From: Saprospiraceae bacterium
GTDB lineage: Bacteria; Bacteroidota; Bacteroidia; Chitinophagales; Saprospiraceae
Direction of reading: 5' to 3'
DNA length: 64,000 nt
Assembly (NCBI GenBank): GCA_019638385.1
Contig: JAHBTW010000002.1
Span: forward strand, 1 to 64,000
The notes under the pieces were generated by a model. The model was not told where the DNA came from. It saw only the letters and a list, made by a program, of their open reading frames with translations, and made no database searches. The stretch's first letter is position 1, and the number at the start of each line of letters is the position of its first letter. This document shows positions 1-9,370 of this stretch, piece by piece. Both the position numbers and the translations under genes were made by a program.

Positions 1-56
1 GACGGTCAAATTAATAAAGACGACAAAGATTGAATCAGAATGACAAAGGCACAATT

Positions 57-560
57 ATGCAAACGAAAGTAAAAGTAACAACCATTTACAACTGCTCATT
101 GGAAAGAGCATTCAAATCCCCCATTCTTTGTGACGTAACGAAAGTTCATACAGGGTATGGAATTATGCCAAGAGTTACCCACTGCACAGATGACGAAGGT
201 TGGGGACAACCCGGTTCAAGTAAAAAAGTTTTTGTAGCCAAATCATTGACACATAAAGGAGGCTTTGGTTCGGTTGACAATGTTGTAGAACGGATTGAAA
301 ACAAATACTGGAAAATTGAAATCAATAATTTTCAATCCTGGATGTTAGGGTTTTACAAATTCGTTGGCGAGTGGCAGACAACCGAACTTGAAAAAGACAA
401 AATTTTGATTGAATACACCTACACTTTATATTCAAACATGGCTTTGCTTTATCCTGTAAATTGGATTTTTACCAAGACTTTTTGGAAAAAATACATGAAA
501 CAAGCATTAGAAAACGTAAGACAACTCACCATTAACAAAGAACCGTATCAATATAAATAA
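57..560 (+). CDS. SRPBCC-like (polyketide cyclase/START fold) small protein
   Basis: A 167-residue protein. I start it at the ATG at 57; the frame stays open upstream to a TTG at 30, which looks less likely. The pattern is an N-terminal strand (TKVKVTTIYNCSLERAF), a Gly-rich middle and a long C-terminal amphipathic helix (WKKYMKQALENVRQL), as in SRPBCC ligand-binding proteins. No catalytic residues can be named and the ligand is unknown. Base composition is much more AT-rich than the GC-richer genes from 900 onward, which suggests a different origin from its right-hand neighbours. It is followed 17 nt later by a truncated acetyltransferase on the same strand. The family call rests on pattern recognition only. 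Confidence 0.55.
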   Translation: MQTKVKVTTIYNCSLERAFKSPILCDVTKVHTGYGIMPRVTHCTDDEGWGQPGSSKKVFVAKSLTHKGGFGSVDNVVERIENKYWKIEINNFQSWMLGFYKFVGEWQTTELEKDKILIEYTYTLYSNMALLYPVNWIFTKTFWKKYMKQALENVRQLTINKEPYQYK

Positions 561-577
561 CCGCAAACAGCCAACCG

Positions 578-856
578 ATGCCAACCAACAACATCATCTT
601 AACGGAAACAGAAAAAGATGACTTGAACGCGTTTTTTGAATTTCAGCTTGACAAAGAAGCCATTCACTTAGCAGCGTTCACGCCTAAAGACCCAAGCGAC
701 AAAGCTGGTTATATGGAGAAGTTTACAAAACTTTTATCAGATCCGACTATCAATACATTTATAAACTTTCAGCGTGATTGGCATTGCGCCTGTTATTTAG
801 CGATATTCAAACAAGGCATTACCTCTATCGGGCATTTGTACAGGCCGGCAGTTTAG
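578..856 (+). pseudogene. Truncated GNAT-type acetyltransferase remnant
   Basis: The first 48 or so residues (LAAFTPKDPSDKAGYMEKF, then a LLSDPTIN segment) resemble the N-terminus of Bacteroidota GNAT acetyltransferases that continue for about 150 residues with an acetyl-CoA-binding core. Here the similarity stops after DPTIN and the frame ends at 92 residues with an unrelated Cys/His-containing tail (RDWHCACYLAIF). No acetyl-CoA loop (RxxGxG/A) is present. This looks like a gene cut by a recombination or deletion near position 730-860, next to a jump in GC content. The alternative is an intact small protein of unknown function. Confidence 0.4.
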
Positions 857-908
857 TACTGCTATGTTTGCCACTGCGCCGAGCGCCGAAACGTATATGA
901 TAATCGGT

Positions 909-3041
909 TTATACCTGCACGATCAGCACCTCCAGAATCTGCCGGGCCGCATTGGCGATGCGGGTGCCCGGGCCGAAAATGCCCGCCACGCCTGCCTCGT
1001 AGAGGAAGTCGTAGTCTTGCGCGGGAATGACGCCGCCCACCACCACGAGAATGTCGTCGCGCCCGAGCGCTTTGAGCGCTTCGATGGTTTGCGGCACCAA
1101 GGTTTTGTGGCCCGCAGCGAGCGAGGATACGCCGAGGATGTGTACGTCGTTTTCGGCGGCTTGCCGGGCGGCTTCGGCGGGGGTTTGAAAGAGCGGACCG
1201 ATATCCACATCAAAACCGAGATCGGCAAAACTGGTGGCAATGACTTTGGCGCCGCGATCGTGGCCGTCCTGTCCTAATTTGGCCACCATGATGCGCGGCC
1301 GACGGCCTTCCAATGCGGCAAATTCATCGGACAGCGCCAGTGCTTTTTTAAACTCCTCGTCGTTGCTGATCTCTCCGGCATACACGCCCGATACGGCGCG
1401 GGTTTGTGCGGTAAAGCGACCGAACACGCGCTCCATGGCATCTGATATTTCGCCGAGGGTGGCGCGGACGCGGGCGGCCTCCACGGCGTGTTCCAGCAAA
1501 TTGCCTTCGCCGGTTTCGGCGCATCGGTACAGCGCTTCGAGCGCCTGCTGTACCGCCGCTTCATCGCGATTGGCTTTGATCTCTTTGAGCCGGCGTATTT
1601 GCGATTCCCGCACAGCGGTATTGTCCACTTCGCGGATGTCTATTGTTTGGCCGTCTTCCGACACCTGAAAGATATTGACGCCCACAATTTTGTCTTTGCC
1701 GCCGTCAATGCGGGCCTGCTTGCGGGCGGCAGCTTCTTCAATGCGGAGCTTGGGCAGGCCGTTTTCAATGGCCTTGGTCATGCCGCCGAGGGCTTCCACT
1801 TCTTCGATGAGTTCCCAGGCGCGGCGCGTGAGGCGGTCGGTGAGGTATTCCATGTAATAGGAGCCGCCCCAGGGGTCCACCACGCGGGTGATGTCGGTTT
1901 CGCTTTGGAGGTATTTTTGCGTGTCGCGGGCTATTTTGGCGGAGAAATCGGTGGGCAGGGCAATGGCTTCGTCTAAGGCATTGGTGTGCAGCGATTGCGT
2001 GCCGCCGAGCGCTGCGGCCATCGCTTCCACACAGGTGCGGGCCACGTTGTTGAAAGGGTCTTGTTCGGTGAGGCTCCAGCCGGAGGTTTGGCAGTGGGTG
2101 CGCAGCATCATGGACTGCGCGTTTTGCGGATCGAATTGTTTGACCAATTTGGCCCATAACATGCGTCCGGCGCGCATTTTGGCAATCTCCACAAAGTGGT
2201 TCATACCGATGGCCCAGAAGAAAGAAACGCGCGGCGCGAATTCATCAATTTTCAGTCCTGCTTTCAGTCCGGCGCGGATGTACTCCAGGCCGTCGGCGAG
2301 GGTGTAGGCCAGTTCGATATCGGCAGGAGCGCCGGCCTCGTGTATGTGATAGCCGCTGATGCTGATGGAGTTGAATTTGGGCATGTATTTGGCCGTGTAG
2401 GCAAAAATATCGGCAATGATGTGGATGGACGGCCCCGGCGGATAGATATAGGTATTGCGCACCATGAACTCCTTGAGAATGTCGTTTTGGATGGTGCCGC
2501 TGAGTTGGTCCAGGGCCACGCCCTGCTCCTGTGCCGCCACGATGTAGAAGGCCATGATGGGAATAACTGCGCCGTTCATGGTCATGGATACAGACATTTC
2601 GCCGAGCGGAATCTGGTCGAAGAGGATTTTCATATCCTCCACCGAATCAATGGCCACGCCGGCCTTGCCCACATCGCCGGTCACGCGCTCGTGGTCGGAG
2701 TCGTAGCCGCGGTGCGTGGCGAGGTCGAAGGCCACCGAGAGCCCTTTTTGGCCCTGAGCCAGGTTGTTGCGGTAAAAGGCATTGCTGGCCTCTGCGGTGG
2801 AGAAGCCTGCATACTGGCGGATCGTCCAGGGCCTTACGGTGTACATGGAGGCGTAAGGGCCGCGCAGGTAGGGCGGTAGTCCGGCGGCAAAACCGGTGTG
2901 GTGGAGCGGCTTCCGGTCATCGGACGTATAAAATGCCTTCACCGGAATAAGCTCCGCGGTGGGCCACGCTTCTATTTCGATGGGCGCCGCATGGGGCCGT
3001 ATGCGCTCAAAAGGTATATTGCTGAAATCAGGGCGTTTCAT
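909..3041 (-). CDS. scpA: Methylmalonyl-CoA mutase, large (catalytic) subunit
   Basis: Adenosylcobalamin-dependent isomerase interconverting succinyl-CoA and (R)-methylmalonyl-CoA, used in propionate metabolism. It has 710 residues, close to the usual length of about 715. The N-terminal two thirds form the substrate TIM barrel, including the conserved [20 protein letters not shown] segment and [13 protein letters not shown]. The C-terminal B12-binding domain carries the signature [12 protein letters not shown] (the His is the lower cobalt ligand) followed by [10 protein letters not shown]. The ATG at 3041 fits the family start. The small-subunit gene (MutA) and the MeaB chaperone are not in the window. 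It is transcribed alone on the minus strand; the next gene upstream is 264 nt away. Confidence 0.97.
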   Translation of the reverse strand: MKRPDFSNIPFERIRPHAAPIEIEAWPTAELIPVKAFYTSDDRKPLHHTGFAAGLPPYLRGPYASMYTVRPWTIRQYAGFSTAEASNAFYRNNLAQGQKGLSVAFDLATHRGYDSDHERVTGDVGKAGVAIDSVEDMKILFDQIPLGEMSVSMTMNGAVIPIMAFYIVAAQEQGVALDQLSGTIQNDILKEFMVRNTYIYPPGPSIHIIADIFAYTAKYMPKFNSISISGYHIHEAGAPADIELAYTLADGLEYIRAGLKAGLKIDEFAPRVSFFWAIGMNHFVEIAKMRAGRMLWAKLVKQFDPQNAQSMMLRTHCQTSGWSLTEQDPFNNVARTCVEAMAAALGGTQSLHTNALDEAIALPTDFSAKIARDTQKYLQSETDITRVVDPWGGSYYMEYLTDRLTRRAWELIEEVEALGGMTKAIENGLPKLRIEEAAARKQARIDGGKDKIVGVNIFQVSEDGQTIDIREVDNTAVRESQIRRLKEIKANRDEAAVQQALEALYRCAETGEGNLLEHAVEAARVRATLGEISDAMERVFGRFTAQTRAVSGVYAGEISNDEEFKKALALSDEFAALEGRRPRIMVAKLGQDGHDRGAKVIATSFADLGFDVDIGPLFQTPAEAARQAAENDVHILGVSSLAAGHKTLVPQTIEALKALGRDDILVVVGGVIPAQDYDFLYEAGVAGIFGPGTRIANAARQILEVLIVQV

Positions 3042-3305
3042 AGGCAGTTGCTTTTGCGGAATGCAGGGTAAAGGTAAGGAGAAAGCGGGATTTGGCGGTT
3101 GTGAAAGGTGTGAATATGTATTCGACCGGCACGAGATAACACATGGCGACTACTGCCCAATACCTCTATTACGCCACCGGCCCGCCTTCTTTGCACCGGA
3201 TAAAGGGCAGAAAGAAAGACGGGCCGGATCGGCATAATTTCCTTACACATCATCTTTGTTTAGCTCCCATATTGGGCCGGGAGTGGCTACAAAGATGACA
3301 GCGAC

Positions 3306-4871
3306 TCAAATGGTGATGGTTTTGCAGTCGAACTTATGGAGCGTAAAATGGCCGACCTCGTGATAGGTCATTTTTTGCTCCCGGAGCAGTGAAATTGCAA
3401 TTTCTTCGCCAAGCCGCAGCGAGTTCGTATAATCAGTCCAGTAGTGAACACCCCCAGCATTTCTGCCGATGGATACGTTGGCGGCCACTTTGTTCAGTTC
3501 GCCGCCTACGGTCAATACTTCCCCGGAAGGATCGCTGATTAAGCTGTTTCCGTTACATGTCGGTATGACTGGGTTGGGGATCACATACGATTCATCAAAC
3601 CAGGCTTTCAGGATGGTGACGCAGGCTCCGGCTACGGTTGCGTGGCCGGCGCCGTATGCCGGGTGAGTGGGACTTCCTTCTGCAAAAGCCTGTGGCAACA
3701 GATAGGAGTTAAACTTGGTGAACGTTTCCGTCAGGGCATCTGCATTCAACAGATCGGCATGAATGGGGTATTTTTTGCCGCCGGTTTTGTAATTGTGTAT
3801 CCGTCCGCCGAAAGCTTCCGGGCGCAGCCTCCTGTGTACATTCCATTTCTGATGCCATACGGCTTTCAATGCCCGTGTAGCCACTTCAGTTACCAAAGAG
3901 AGAATGTGCGGCCCTCCAAAGGTTCCGAACCCAAATTGGGTGGTAGAATTCGTGTACGGATTCCCTTTGTCTAAAGGTGCTCCCATACCCAACAAAATGA
4001 GGCAGGCATTGAGGTAGCCCTCGTAGAGCGCATCGTAATGAACATAGGTAGCAAGGTCTCGGAGGTTTTTGATGTACGATCGGGCGGGGCTGAAGAAGCC
4101 GGCGTCTGACGACAGTGTCTTACACGGATCGTAAGGCAGGCTCGTGTCTCTGCCGTTCTGAACATCCAGCCAATGATTGTAGATCGTCATATAATCCCTG
4201 TTTGGAACAGCGGTCTTCTGTCTTTGAGAAATGCACAAGGTGCCGTAGGGTATGTCCATAAGGAGGAATTGGGAGATGAAAGGGCCTTTCAAGTCGCCTT
4301 CTGTAAACCCACGGAAAATGTTCGCAGCATTGACCGAACCATTGGCGGGACCTCTGCCGTGATAATCCGACATATTGTTCAAATCTGCTACTCCTTTGGC
4401 AATAATGGGATCGGTGGCATAATCGTTGAAACACACATCGCGTGCCAGAGCCATCCAGTACAGTTCCACCATTTCGGCAGCAGATTCCGCACTCGAAAAC
4501 TTGGGCGCAGGAGGCATAAGAAACTGTTGGGGGTCGCCGCCCTGCAAATCAAAATTCCAGCCGGCCTGAGGGTTTGTCAATTTACGGTTGTTGGAGGGAA
4601 GCCCCAGCGGAATCCGTTCGTAGTCTTCGTTTCGCCCCGATTGGGTTGCCTGTACCAGCGCTTCAAAAGCGGCCGCATTTACTTCGCCGGAATTGGAGCC
4701 GGAGCTGTGATGGGGTAGCCCTTTGGAGTAGCTGGCAAAATAGTTTTCGGAAGCAAAAGACGATTCATCGCCATTGCTCGACTGCTCTTCCGTGTTCCGA
4801 ATGTACCCGAACTCGGTGGCCCAGTCTCTTACTTCTTTGACCTTCGCTTTTCTTTTAATTACATTAATCAT
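3306..4871 (-). CDS. Vanadium-dependent haloperoxidase (algal bromoperoxidase-like branch)
   Basis: A 521-residue PAP2/vanadium haloperoxidase-fold protein that should oxidise halides with H2O2 using bound vanadate. I start it at the ATG at 4871; the frame is open upstream to a GTG at 4907. Vanadate-site motifs are visible in order: KWNVHRRLRPEAFGG (Lys and Arg), SPTHPAYGAGHATVAGAC (Gly and the apical acid-base His) and GRNAGGVHYW (Arg and the vanadate-ligating His six residues on). The position that is Ser in the SGH motif of Corallina-type enzymes is Ala here. There is no clear signal peptide. It is a single gene with no operon partner, distinct in sequence from the second haloperoxidase at 22347-23747. 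Confidence 0.88.
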   Translation of the reverse strand: MINVIKRKAKVKEVRDWATEFGYIRNTEEQSSNGDESSFASENYFASYSKGLPHHSSGSNSGEVNAAAFEALVQATQSGRNEDYERIPLGLPSNNRKLTNPQAGWNFDLQGGDPQQFLMPPAPKFSSAESAAEMVELYWMALARDVCFNDYATDPIIAKGVADLNNMSDYHGRGPANGSVNAANIFRGFTEGDLKGPFISQFLLMDIPYGTLCISQRQKTAVPNRDYMTIYNHWLDVQNGRDTSLPYDPCKTLSSDAGFFSPARSYIKNLRDLATYVHYDALYEGYLNACLILLGMGAPLDKGNPYTNSTTQFGFGTFGGPHILSLVTEVATRALKAVWHQKWNVHRRLRPEAFGGRIHNYKTGGKKYPIHADLLNADALTETFTKFNSYLLPQAFAEGSPTHPAYGAGHATVAGACVTILKAWFDESYVIPNPVIPTCNGNSLISDPSGEVLTVGGELNKVAANVSIGRNAGGVHYWTDYTNSLRLGEEIAISLLREQKMTYHEVGHFTLHKFDCKTITI

Positions 4872-5153
4872 GATAATAATGGGTTGATGTTTTTGCCTAC
4901 TCTTCACAGTTTTCAGCTTCCCTGTCTTACTCTTTTGATGGATTTTCAGATGCCTCCGGTGTCAAGTTTTTTGTATATACTGTTTTTATTGCCGGCCCTG
5001 AGATGAAGCATTCGGGCTGTTTGCTATTTTTATCAGCGCAAGGAGAAAAACGTTACCTGAAAAATATTTTTTTAATTTGACTTCCTCGAATCCTACGGGT
5101 TTCAGCTATTTGAAGCCAATGAAAAGCATTTCCGGTGATTGCCCAAACCTTCT

Positions 5154-5161
5154 TACATTTG
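5154..5161 (+). promoter_or_regulatory. Candidate -7 promoter box (TACATTTG) for the M16 peptidase gene
   Basis: The sequence matches the Bacteroidota -7 consensus TAnnTTTG exactly and lies 107 nt before the peptidase ATG. No convincing TTTG -33 element was found at the usual spacing, so support is moderate. Confidence 0.4.
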
Positions 5162-5203
5162 CGCCCCGCCTGCACTCCATAAAGCGCTCCGCGGACTCCC
5201 TGC

Positions 5204-5255
5204 GCACTCTGCACTCTGCTCTCTGCTCTCTGCCCTATGCCCTATGCACTATGCC
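5204..5255 (+). repeat. Heptanucleotide tandem repeat array
   Basis: Seven consecutive 7-nt units starting with GC (two GCACTCT, two GCTCTCT, two GCCCTAT, one GCACTAT) plus a partial unit. The array lies in the transcribed leader of the M16 peptidase gene. Arrays with the same 7-nt step but different units occur in the cco cluster at about 10936-11126. Confidence 0.8.
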
Positions 5256-5267
5256 AAAACAACCGAC

Positions 5268-6503
5268 ATGATTGAATTCACTCGTTTTGAACTCTCCAAC
5301 GGCCTGCGCGTACTCGTGCATGAAGACAACAGCACCCCTATGGTGGCCGTCAATGTGCTGTACAACGTAGGCTCCCGCGACGAACAGCCCGACAAAACCG
5401 GCTTTGCGCATCTCTTTGAGCACCTCATGTTCGGCGGTTCGCTCAATGTCCCCGATTTCGACGACCCCATCCAAATGGCCGGCGGCGAAAACAACGCTTT
5501 CACCAATAGCGATTATACCAACTTCTACGAAGTACTGCCCGCCCAAAACATCGAAACGGCCTTCTGGCTCGAAAGCGACCGCATGCTCAGCCTCAGCTTC
5601 GATCCTAAGGTGTTGGAAGTACAGCAAAAAGTGGTGGTGGAGGAGTTTAAAGAAACCTGCCTCAATCAGCCTTACGGCGATGCCTGGCACCTGATTTCTG
5701 ATTTGGCGTATAAAGTACACCCCTATCGCTGGCCCACCATCGGCCTCACGCCAAGCCACATAGAGGACGCCACCATGCAGGATGTACGCGATTTTTTCTT
5801 CAACCATTACCGCCCCAACAACGCCATCCTGACCGTGGCCGGAAAGGTGACGCCGCAGCAGGTGAAAGACCTCGCCGAGAAGTGGTTCGGCGACATTCCG
5901 CGCGGCGAGGTGCCGCCCCGGCAATTGCCCGAAGAGCCCAAACAACATCGCTACGGCCGTCGCATTCATCAGGCCAATGTGCCCGTGGAAGCCCTCTATA
6001 TGACCTTCCACATGCCGGCGCGCCTGCACCCCGACTACTACGCCGCCGACCTGTTGTCGGATGTGCTGTGCAACGGACAGTCTTCGCGCCTCTTCCGCCG
6101 CCTGCTCAAAGAGCAGCAACTCTTCGCCTCCATTGACTGCTACATTTCCGGCTCCATTGATCCGGGCCTGCTCATCATCGAAGGCAAACCCGCCGAGGGC
6201 ATCTCCATTGATCAATGCCGCGAAGCAATATGGCGTGAATTGGACCTGCTGAAAACCGACCCCATCGGCGAACAGGAGTTGGAAAAAATCAAAAATAAAG
6301 TGGAAAGCAATTTGGTCTTTTCTGAAATCAGCGTGCTCACCAAAGCCTCATCCTTAGCTTTTTACGAACTGATCGGCGACGCCGATATGATCAATGCCGA
6401 AGGCGAACACTACCAGCGCGTCACCGCCGCCGATATTCAACGCATGGCACAGGAAATGCTCGTGGAATCGAATTGTAATGAACTGGTGTATATGCCCGCC
6501 TGA
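5268..6503 (+). CDS. M16 family zinc metallopeptidase
   Basis: A 411-residue pitrilysin-family (M16) peptidase. The inverted zinc motif HLFEHLMF (HxxEH) is at about residues 46-53, with the distal metal-binding Glu in the VVVEEFKE region about 75 residues later. The N-terminal FELSNGLRVLVHED and GSRDEQPDKTGFAH segments are typical. It is the single-domain-pair type (about 400-450 residues), which normally works as a homodimer or heterodimer. No signal peptide is visible, so a cytoplasmic location or assembly with a partner is likely. I chose the ATG at 5268 because the conserved sequence begins there; the frame is open further upstream only through a repeat array. Confidence 0.93.
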   Translation: MIEFTRFELSNGLRVLVHEDNSTPMVAVNVLYNVGSRDEQPDKTGFAHLFEHLMFGGSLNVPDFDDPIQMAGGENNAFTNSDYTNFYEVLPAQNIETAFWLESDRMLSLSFDPKVLEVQQKVVVEEFKETCLNQPYGDAWHLISDLAYKVHPYRWPTIGLTPSHIEDATMQDVRDFFFNHYRPNNAILTVAGKVTPQQVKDLAEKWFGDIPRGEVPPRQLPEEPKQHRYGRRIHQANVPVEALYMTFHMPARLHPDYYAADLLSDVLCNGQSSRLFRRLLKEQQLFASIDCYISGSIDPGLLIIEGKPAEGISIDQCREAIWRELDLLKTDPIGEQELEKIKNKVESNLVFSEISVLTKASSLAFYELIGDADMINAEGEHYQRVTAADIQRMAQEMLVESNCNELVYMPA

Positions 6504-6546
6504 CGTTCAATATACTGCGCCCGTTCTGACAAGTCTATGACCTACT

Positions 6547-6885
6547 CTATGAGTATATTTCAAGACAATCAAGGGAATCGTCTTCTATAAGGCTATTGAT
6601 CAAATGTATTTTGTCGAGAACAATTCTCGCAAGGGAAGCCATCGAGCAATTGCCGGTTCTGAACCAGATAATTTTAGGAGGAGAGCCGTGTATCAGCTGA
6701 ATATTGTAGAAATCCTCATCAAGGGTCATAATGGCATCAAATCCGTTATCTCGTGCAAATCAAAAGATATCGAAGTCATTGAAGTCTGTCAGCCCAAGGT
6801 CTTTGACATGGCTAATCAGCGTAAATTCCGTTCTGATGAGACGTAATAGGCGAAAGGAAATATTCTGGTCAACCAAGACTTTCAT
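6547..6885 (-). pseudogene. DUF5615 PIN-like toxin gene interrupted by an in-frame stop
   Basis: Translating from the ATG at 6885 gives MKVLVDQNISFRLLRLI, the standard DUF5615 start with the first acidic metal-binding residue. It continues with HVKDLGLTDFNDFDIF, a TGA stop at 6762-6760, then FARDNGFDAIMTLDEDFYN, IQLIHGSPPKIIWFRTGNC and the family's C-terminus in the same frame. Removing the stop gives a full-length protein of about 112 residues. The stop falls where relatives usually have D-x-W-E-F-A, so a nonsense change is the simplest explanation. It lies 8 nt downstream of the DUF433 gene, the usual antitoxin-toxin arrangement. Restart at the internal ATG at 6729 would make a 60-residue piece lacking the first catalytic Asp. 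Confidence 0.75.
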
Positions 6886-6893
6886 GGCAACAC

Positions 6894-7118
6894 TCAGCTT
6901 GCTAAGGCAGTCCGTTGCTGACGGTTCGCAGAAAACTCAAGGGCTGTCAGGATATCCTCGCGGGTCAATTCAGGAAAATCTTCTATGACTTCTTCAACTG
7001 ACATCCCCGAAGCGAGATACCTCAAAATATCTTCTACAGTGATACGCATACCCCTGATACAAGGTTTGCCGGAGCGCTTGCCGGCCTCTATGGTGATTAT
7101 ATTTTTGTAGATGAACAT
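6894..7118 (-). CDS. DUF433 family antitoxin-like protein
   Basis: A 74-residue protein with the DUF433 signature: GKPCIRGMRITVEDILRYL followed by ASGMSVEEVIEDFPELTRED and ILTALEFSA, a small helix-turn-helix-like fold. I start it at the ATG at 7118 (MFIYKNIITIEAGKRSG), which matches family length; the longer frame to 7193 adds an unrelated segment. DUF433 genes are usually paired with DUF5615 PIN-like toxins as a VapBC-like unit, and such a gene follows 8 nt downstream, though broken by a stop codon. It may be a leftover antitoxin that still autoregulates. Confidence 0.85.
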   Translation of the reverse strand: MFIYKNIITIEAGKRSGKPCIRGMRITVEDILRYLASGMSVEEVIEDFPELTREDILTALEFSANRQQRTALAS

Positions 7119-7176
7119 AGCTGTATTTTGCACAAAGATAGTGATATGAGACCTCAGATGCAACATGACCCAAAAT

Positions 7177-8193
7177 TCACACCTTCTCCACAAACCCGTT
7201 CACTCCGGTCACGGTGGTGTATTTAAAACTGAGCTTTTTGTCCGGGTTCACAATTTTGAAGGCCGACTGGCACATGAGCGTGGCTTCGTGGAAGCCGCAA
7301 AGGATGAGTTTGAGCTTACCGGGATAATAGTTGATGTCGCCGATGGCAAAGACGCCGGGGATATTGGTTTGATAGTCAAACGTATTGACGTTGATGCCGT
7401 TTTTGTCAATGTCTAAGCCCCATTCTTCGAGCGGGCCGAGCTTGGGTGTGAGGCCGAAGAGCGGCACGAAATGATCGGTGGCCAGCGAAAATTCTCCGCG
7501 TTCATCGTGCTCAATGACGACCTCGTCCAATTGACCGTTGCCTTGCAGGCCGATGACCTGCGCCTGAGTGATGAGCGTAATGCGTTTTTGCTGAGCCAGA
7601 TACATGACCTTTTCCACGCTGTCGGGGGCGCCGCGAAACTCGGTACGGCGATGCACCAGATACAGCTCTTTGACCACGTTGGAGAGGTAGATGGTCCAGT
7701 CTAAGGCGCTGTCGCCGCCGCCGGCAATGACGACGCGCTTGTTGCGATAGCGTTCGGGGTCTTTGACGATGTATTCCACTCCGCGATCTTCAAAATCGGC
7801 AATGTTGCTGATGGGCGGTTTGCGCGGTTCAAAAGAACCGAGACCGGCGGCAATGGCCACTACGGGCGCGTTGATTTGCGTGCCCTTGTGAGTGGTGAGC
7901 ACGAAAGAGCCGTCCTCCAGCCGCTCCAATTTTTCGGCGCGCTCGCCGAGGGTAAAGGAGGGATTGAAAGGCGCTATCTGCCGCATGAGGTTGTCCACCA
8001 ATTCATGGGCCAGCACAGATGGGTAGCCGGGAATGTCGTAAATCGGTTTCTTGGGATAAATCTCTGCCAACTGCCCGCCGGGCGTGGCCAGCACATCAAT
8101 GAGGTGGCAGCGCATTTTCAGAAGCCCTGCTTCAAACACTGCAAACAGGCCCACAGGCCCCGCGCCGATAATGGCTATATCTGTCTTGATCAT
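7177..8193 (-). CDS. Ferredoxin--NADP(+) reductase (thioredoxin-reductase-like type)
   Basis: A 338-residue FAD- and NAD(P)H-binding flavoprotein. It has the N-terminal dinucleotide motif DIAIIGAGPVGLFAVFEAG, a second nucleotide motif VVIAGGGDSALDWTIYL and the FAD motif GVFAIGDINYYPGK near the C-terminus. It lacks the redox-active CxxC of thioredoxin reductases, which marks the TrxR-like FNR group (YumC type), so NADPH-ferredoxin electron transfer is the likely role. The start is the ATG at 8193; the frame extends two codons to a TTG. The stop codon is 3 nt from the downstream end of the TauE/SafE-like gene, on the same strand, so it may be co-transcribed with the cbb3 oxidase genes. Confidence 0.9.
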   Translation of the reverse strand: MIKTDIAIIGAGPVGLFAVFEAGLLKMRCHLIDVLATPGGQLAEIYPKKPIYDIPGYPSVLAHELVDNLMRQIAPFNPSFTLGERAEKLERLEDGSFVLTTHKGTQINAPVVAIAAGLGSFEPRKPPISNIADFEDRGVEYIVKDPERYRNKRVVIAGGGDSALDWTIYLSNVVKELYLVHRRTEFRGAPDSVEKVMYLAQQKRITLITQAQVIGLQGNGQLDEVVIEHDERGEFSLATDHFVPLFGLTPKLGPLEEWGLDIDKNGINVNTFDYQTNIPGVFAIGDINYYPGKLKLILCGFHEATLMCQSAFKIVNPDKKLSFKYTTVTGVNGFVEKV

Positions 8194-8202
8194 TTTCAAA
8201 AA

Positions 8203-8901
8203 TTAATGGCACATAGGCGTATCCTGCATGGTTTCCCAAAATCTAATGTCAGCGGGCGCCGTGAAGTTTAAACCGCGCGCTATAAAAAACAGCGCAAAAG
8301 TAACAAGAAATACGGGCAAGAGTTTCCTCACCCGGTTGCGCCAACGCAAACTGATGAACTGCCCGGCCATAGCCACCGCTGCCATCATAGGTACCGTGCC
8401 CAGCCCGAACAACGCCATGAAGGCCGCGCCCCCGGCTGTACTGCCGGCTGTAACCGCTCCGGCCACCGCCATATACACCAAGCCGCAGGGCAGCAGCCCG
8501 TTGAGCGCGCCGATGCCGAAAAGCGATGCGCTGTCTTGCCTGCGCAGCAGTTTGCCAAGCGTGCACTGCACCCAGGCGTTCAACTGCCGGATGGCCGGCA
8601 AGCGCACTAAGCGGCTCTCTAAGTTGATGGAAAACAGGGCAATGATTAAAAACAATACCCCCAGCGCAATAGACATCCAGGACTGAATGCCGGCCAGAAA
8701 CAGCCCTCTGCCCACCAGACCGATGACGGCGCCCAACAGCGCATAAGTGAAAATGCGCCCGGCATTGTACAACATCACATTGCCCAACGCATGCAGGCGG
8801 CTGCCGCGCTGATACGGCAGGGCCAGCGCAATGGGGCCGCACATGCCCACACAGTGCAGGCTGCCCACAATGCCCATGCCGAATGCCGTCCAGAGTACCA
8901 T
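8203..8901 (-). CDS. TauE/SafE (COG2836)-like membrane protein next to cbb3 oxidase genes
   Basis: A 232-residue integral membrane protein with about six hydrophobic segments. It opens with GMGIVGSLHCVGMCGPIALAL, the conserved GSLHCxGMCGP motif (potential metal-binding Cys and His) of the COG2836 group found beside ccoNOP and ccoGH genes. A second copy of the fold starts near GIGALNGLLPCGLVYMAV. Family members are linked to cytochrome oxidase assembly, probably copper or thiol handling; the substrate is not established. It lies 12 nt after fixH on the same strand. Confidence 0.85.
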   Translation of the reverse strand: MVLWTAFGMGIVGSLHCVGMCGPIALALPYQRGSRLHALGNVMLYNAGRIFTYALLGAVIGLVGRGLFLAGIQSWMSIALGVLFLIIALFSINLESRLVRLPAIRQLNAWVQCTLGKLLRRQDSASLFGIGALNGLLPCGLVYMAVAGAVTAGSTAGGAAFMALFGLGTVPMMAAVAMAGQFISLRWRNRVRKLLPVFLVTFALFFIARGLNFTAPADIRFWETMQDTPMCH

Positions 8902-8913
8902 TACAATGAAAAT

Positions 8914-9354
8914 TTAGATGGTAATAACCACCTCTTTGTAATAAGATTTACCGCCCGCCTGCCAGTCCACTTTCACCCGCCACAGGCCGGGCTTGAGACC
9001 GGTTACGGGCACCGTTTGCCGGTTGTCGTCGCCCGGTTGTACGGCTACGGTAAAATCGCTTTTGCTGTCGGATGGGCAAAAGAAAAAGATTTCGCCGGCA
9101 GCCCGGTCCAAGCCGGAAGGAAAAACCAACTCGACCCATTCCTGTGCAATTTGTAGCCGCACGGACAGGTCTTCGGGCAGGTCGCGGCTGTTGGCGAGCT
9201 TGTCGTATTGCTGTTGGTAATTCAGGTCGTCGGCGTAATAGTCATCCGATACGAGGCTGTTGTCGTAGGTCGTGGATTGAATGACCACTGCGACCAAAAC
9301 CACCACAAAAGTGATGTAAAATAAGGCGATGCCTGTTCCCCAGTTGATTTTCAT
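8914..9354 (-). CDS. ccoH: FixH/CcoH family cbb3 oxidase assembly protein
   Basis: A 146-residue protein with one N-terminal membrane anchor (GIALFYITFVVVLVAVVIQS) and a soluble extracytoplasmic beta-sandwich. The DDYYADDLNYQQQYDKLAN segment just after the membrane helix is characteristic of FixH. The C-terminal half has an Ig-like pattern ending with WRVKVDWQAGGKSYYKE. CcoH stabilises cbb3 oxidase during assembly in the membrane. It sits between ccoG and the TauE/SafE-like gene and is separated from ccoG by a 24-bp hairpin at 9371-9427. Confidence 0.9.
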   Translation of the reverse strand: MKINWGTGIALFYITFVVVLVAVVIQSTTYDNSLVSDDYYADDLNYQQQYDKLANSRDLPEDLSVRLQIAQEWVELVFPSGLDRAAGEIFFFCPSDSKSDFTVAVQPGDDNRQTVPVTGLKPGLWRVKVDWQAGGKSYYKEVVITI

Positions 9355-9370
9355 GTTAATCAGTTTTTTA

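Larger units (their letters stand above)
4872..5267. other. Divergent intergenic region between haloperoxidase and M16 peptidase genes
   Basis: About 400 nt without a convincing gene. The left half is AT-rich, as expected for the promoter of the minus-strand haloperoxidase gene, though no strong TAnnTTTG box was found there. The right half has a plus-strand TACATTTG box at 5154-5161, followed by a heptanucleotide repeat array running almost to the M16 start codon. The M16 frame is open through this array but the translated stretch is low-complexity and is not part of the peptidase. Confidence 0.6.

Noticed and set aside
2196..2879. Plus-strand frame of 227 codons opposite methylmalonyl-CoA mutase
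   Set aside because: Antisense frame kept open by GC-rich codon usage of the real gene.
3038..3253. Minus-strand 71-codon frame upstream of methylmalonyl-CoA mutase
   Set aside because: No recognisable sequence pattern and no coding bias; treated as intergenic.
5235..6215. Minus-strand frame of 326 codons opposite the M16 peptidase
   Set aside because: Shadow of the peptidase gene; its translation has no family signature and low-complexity His/Val content.
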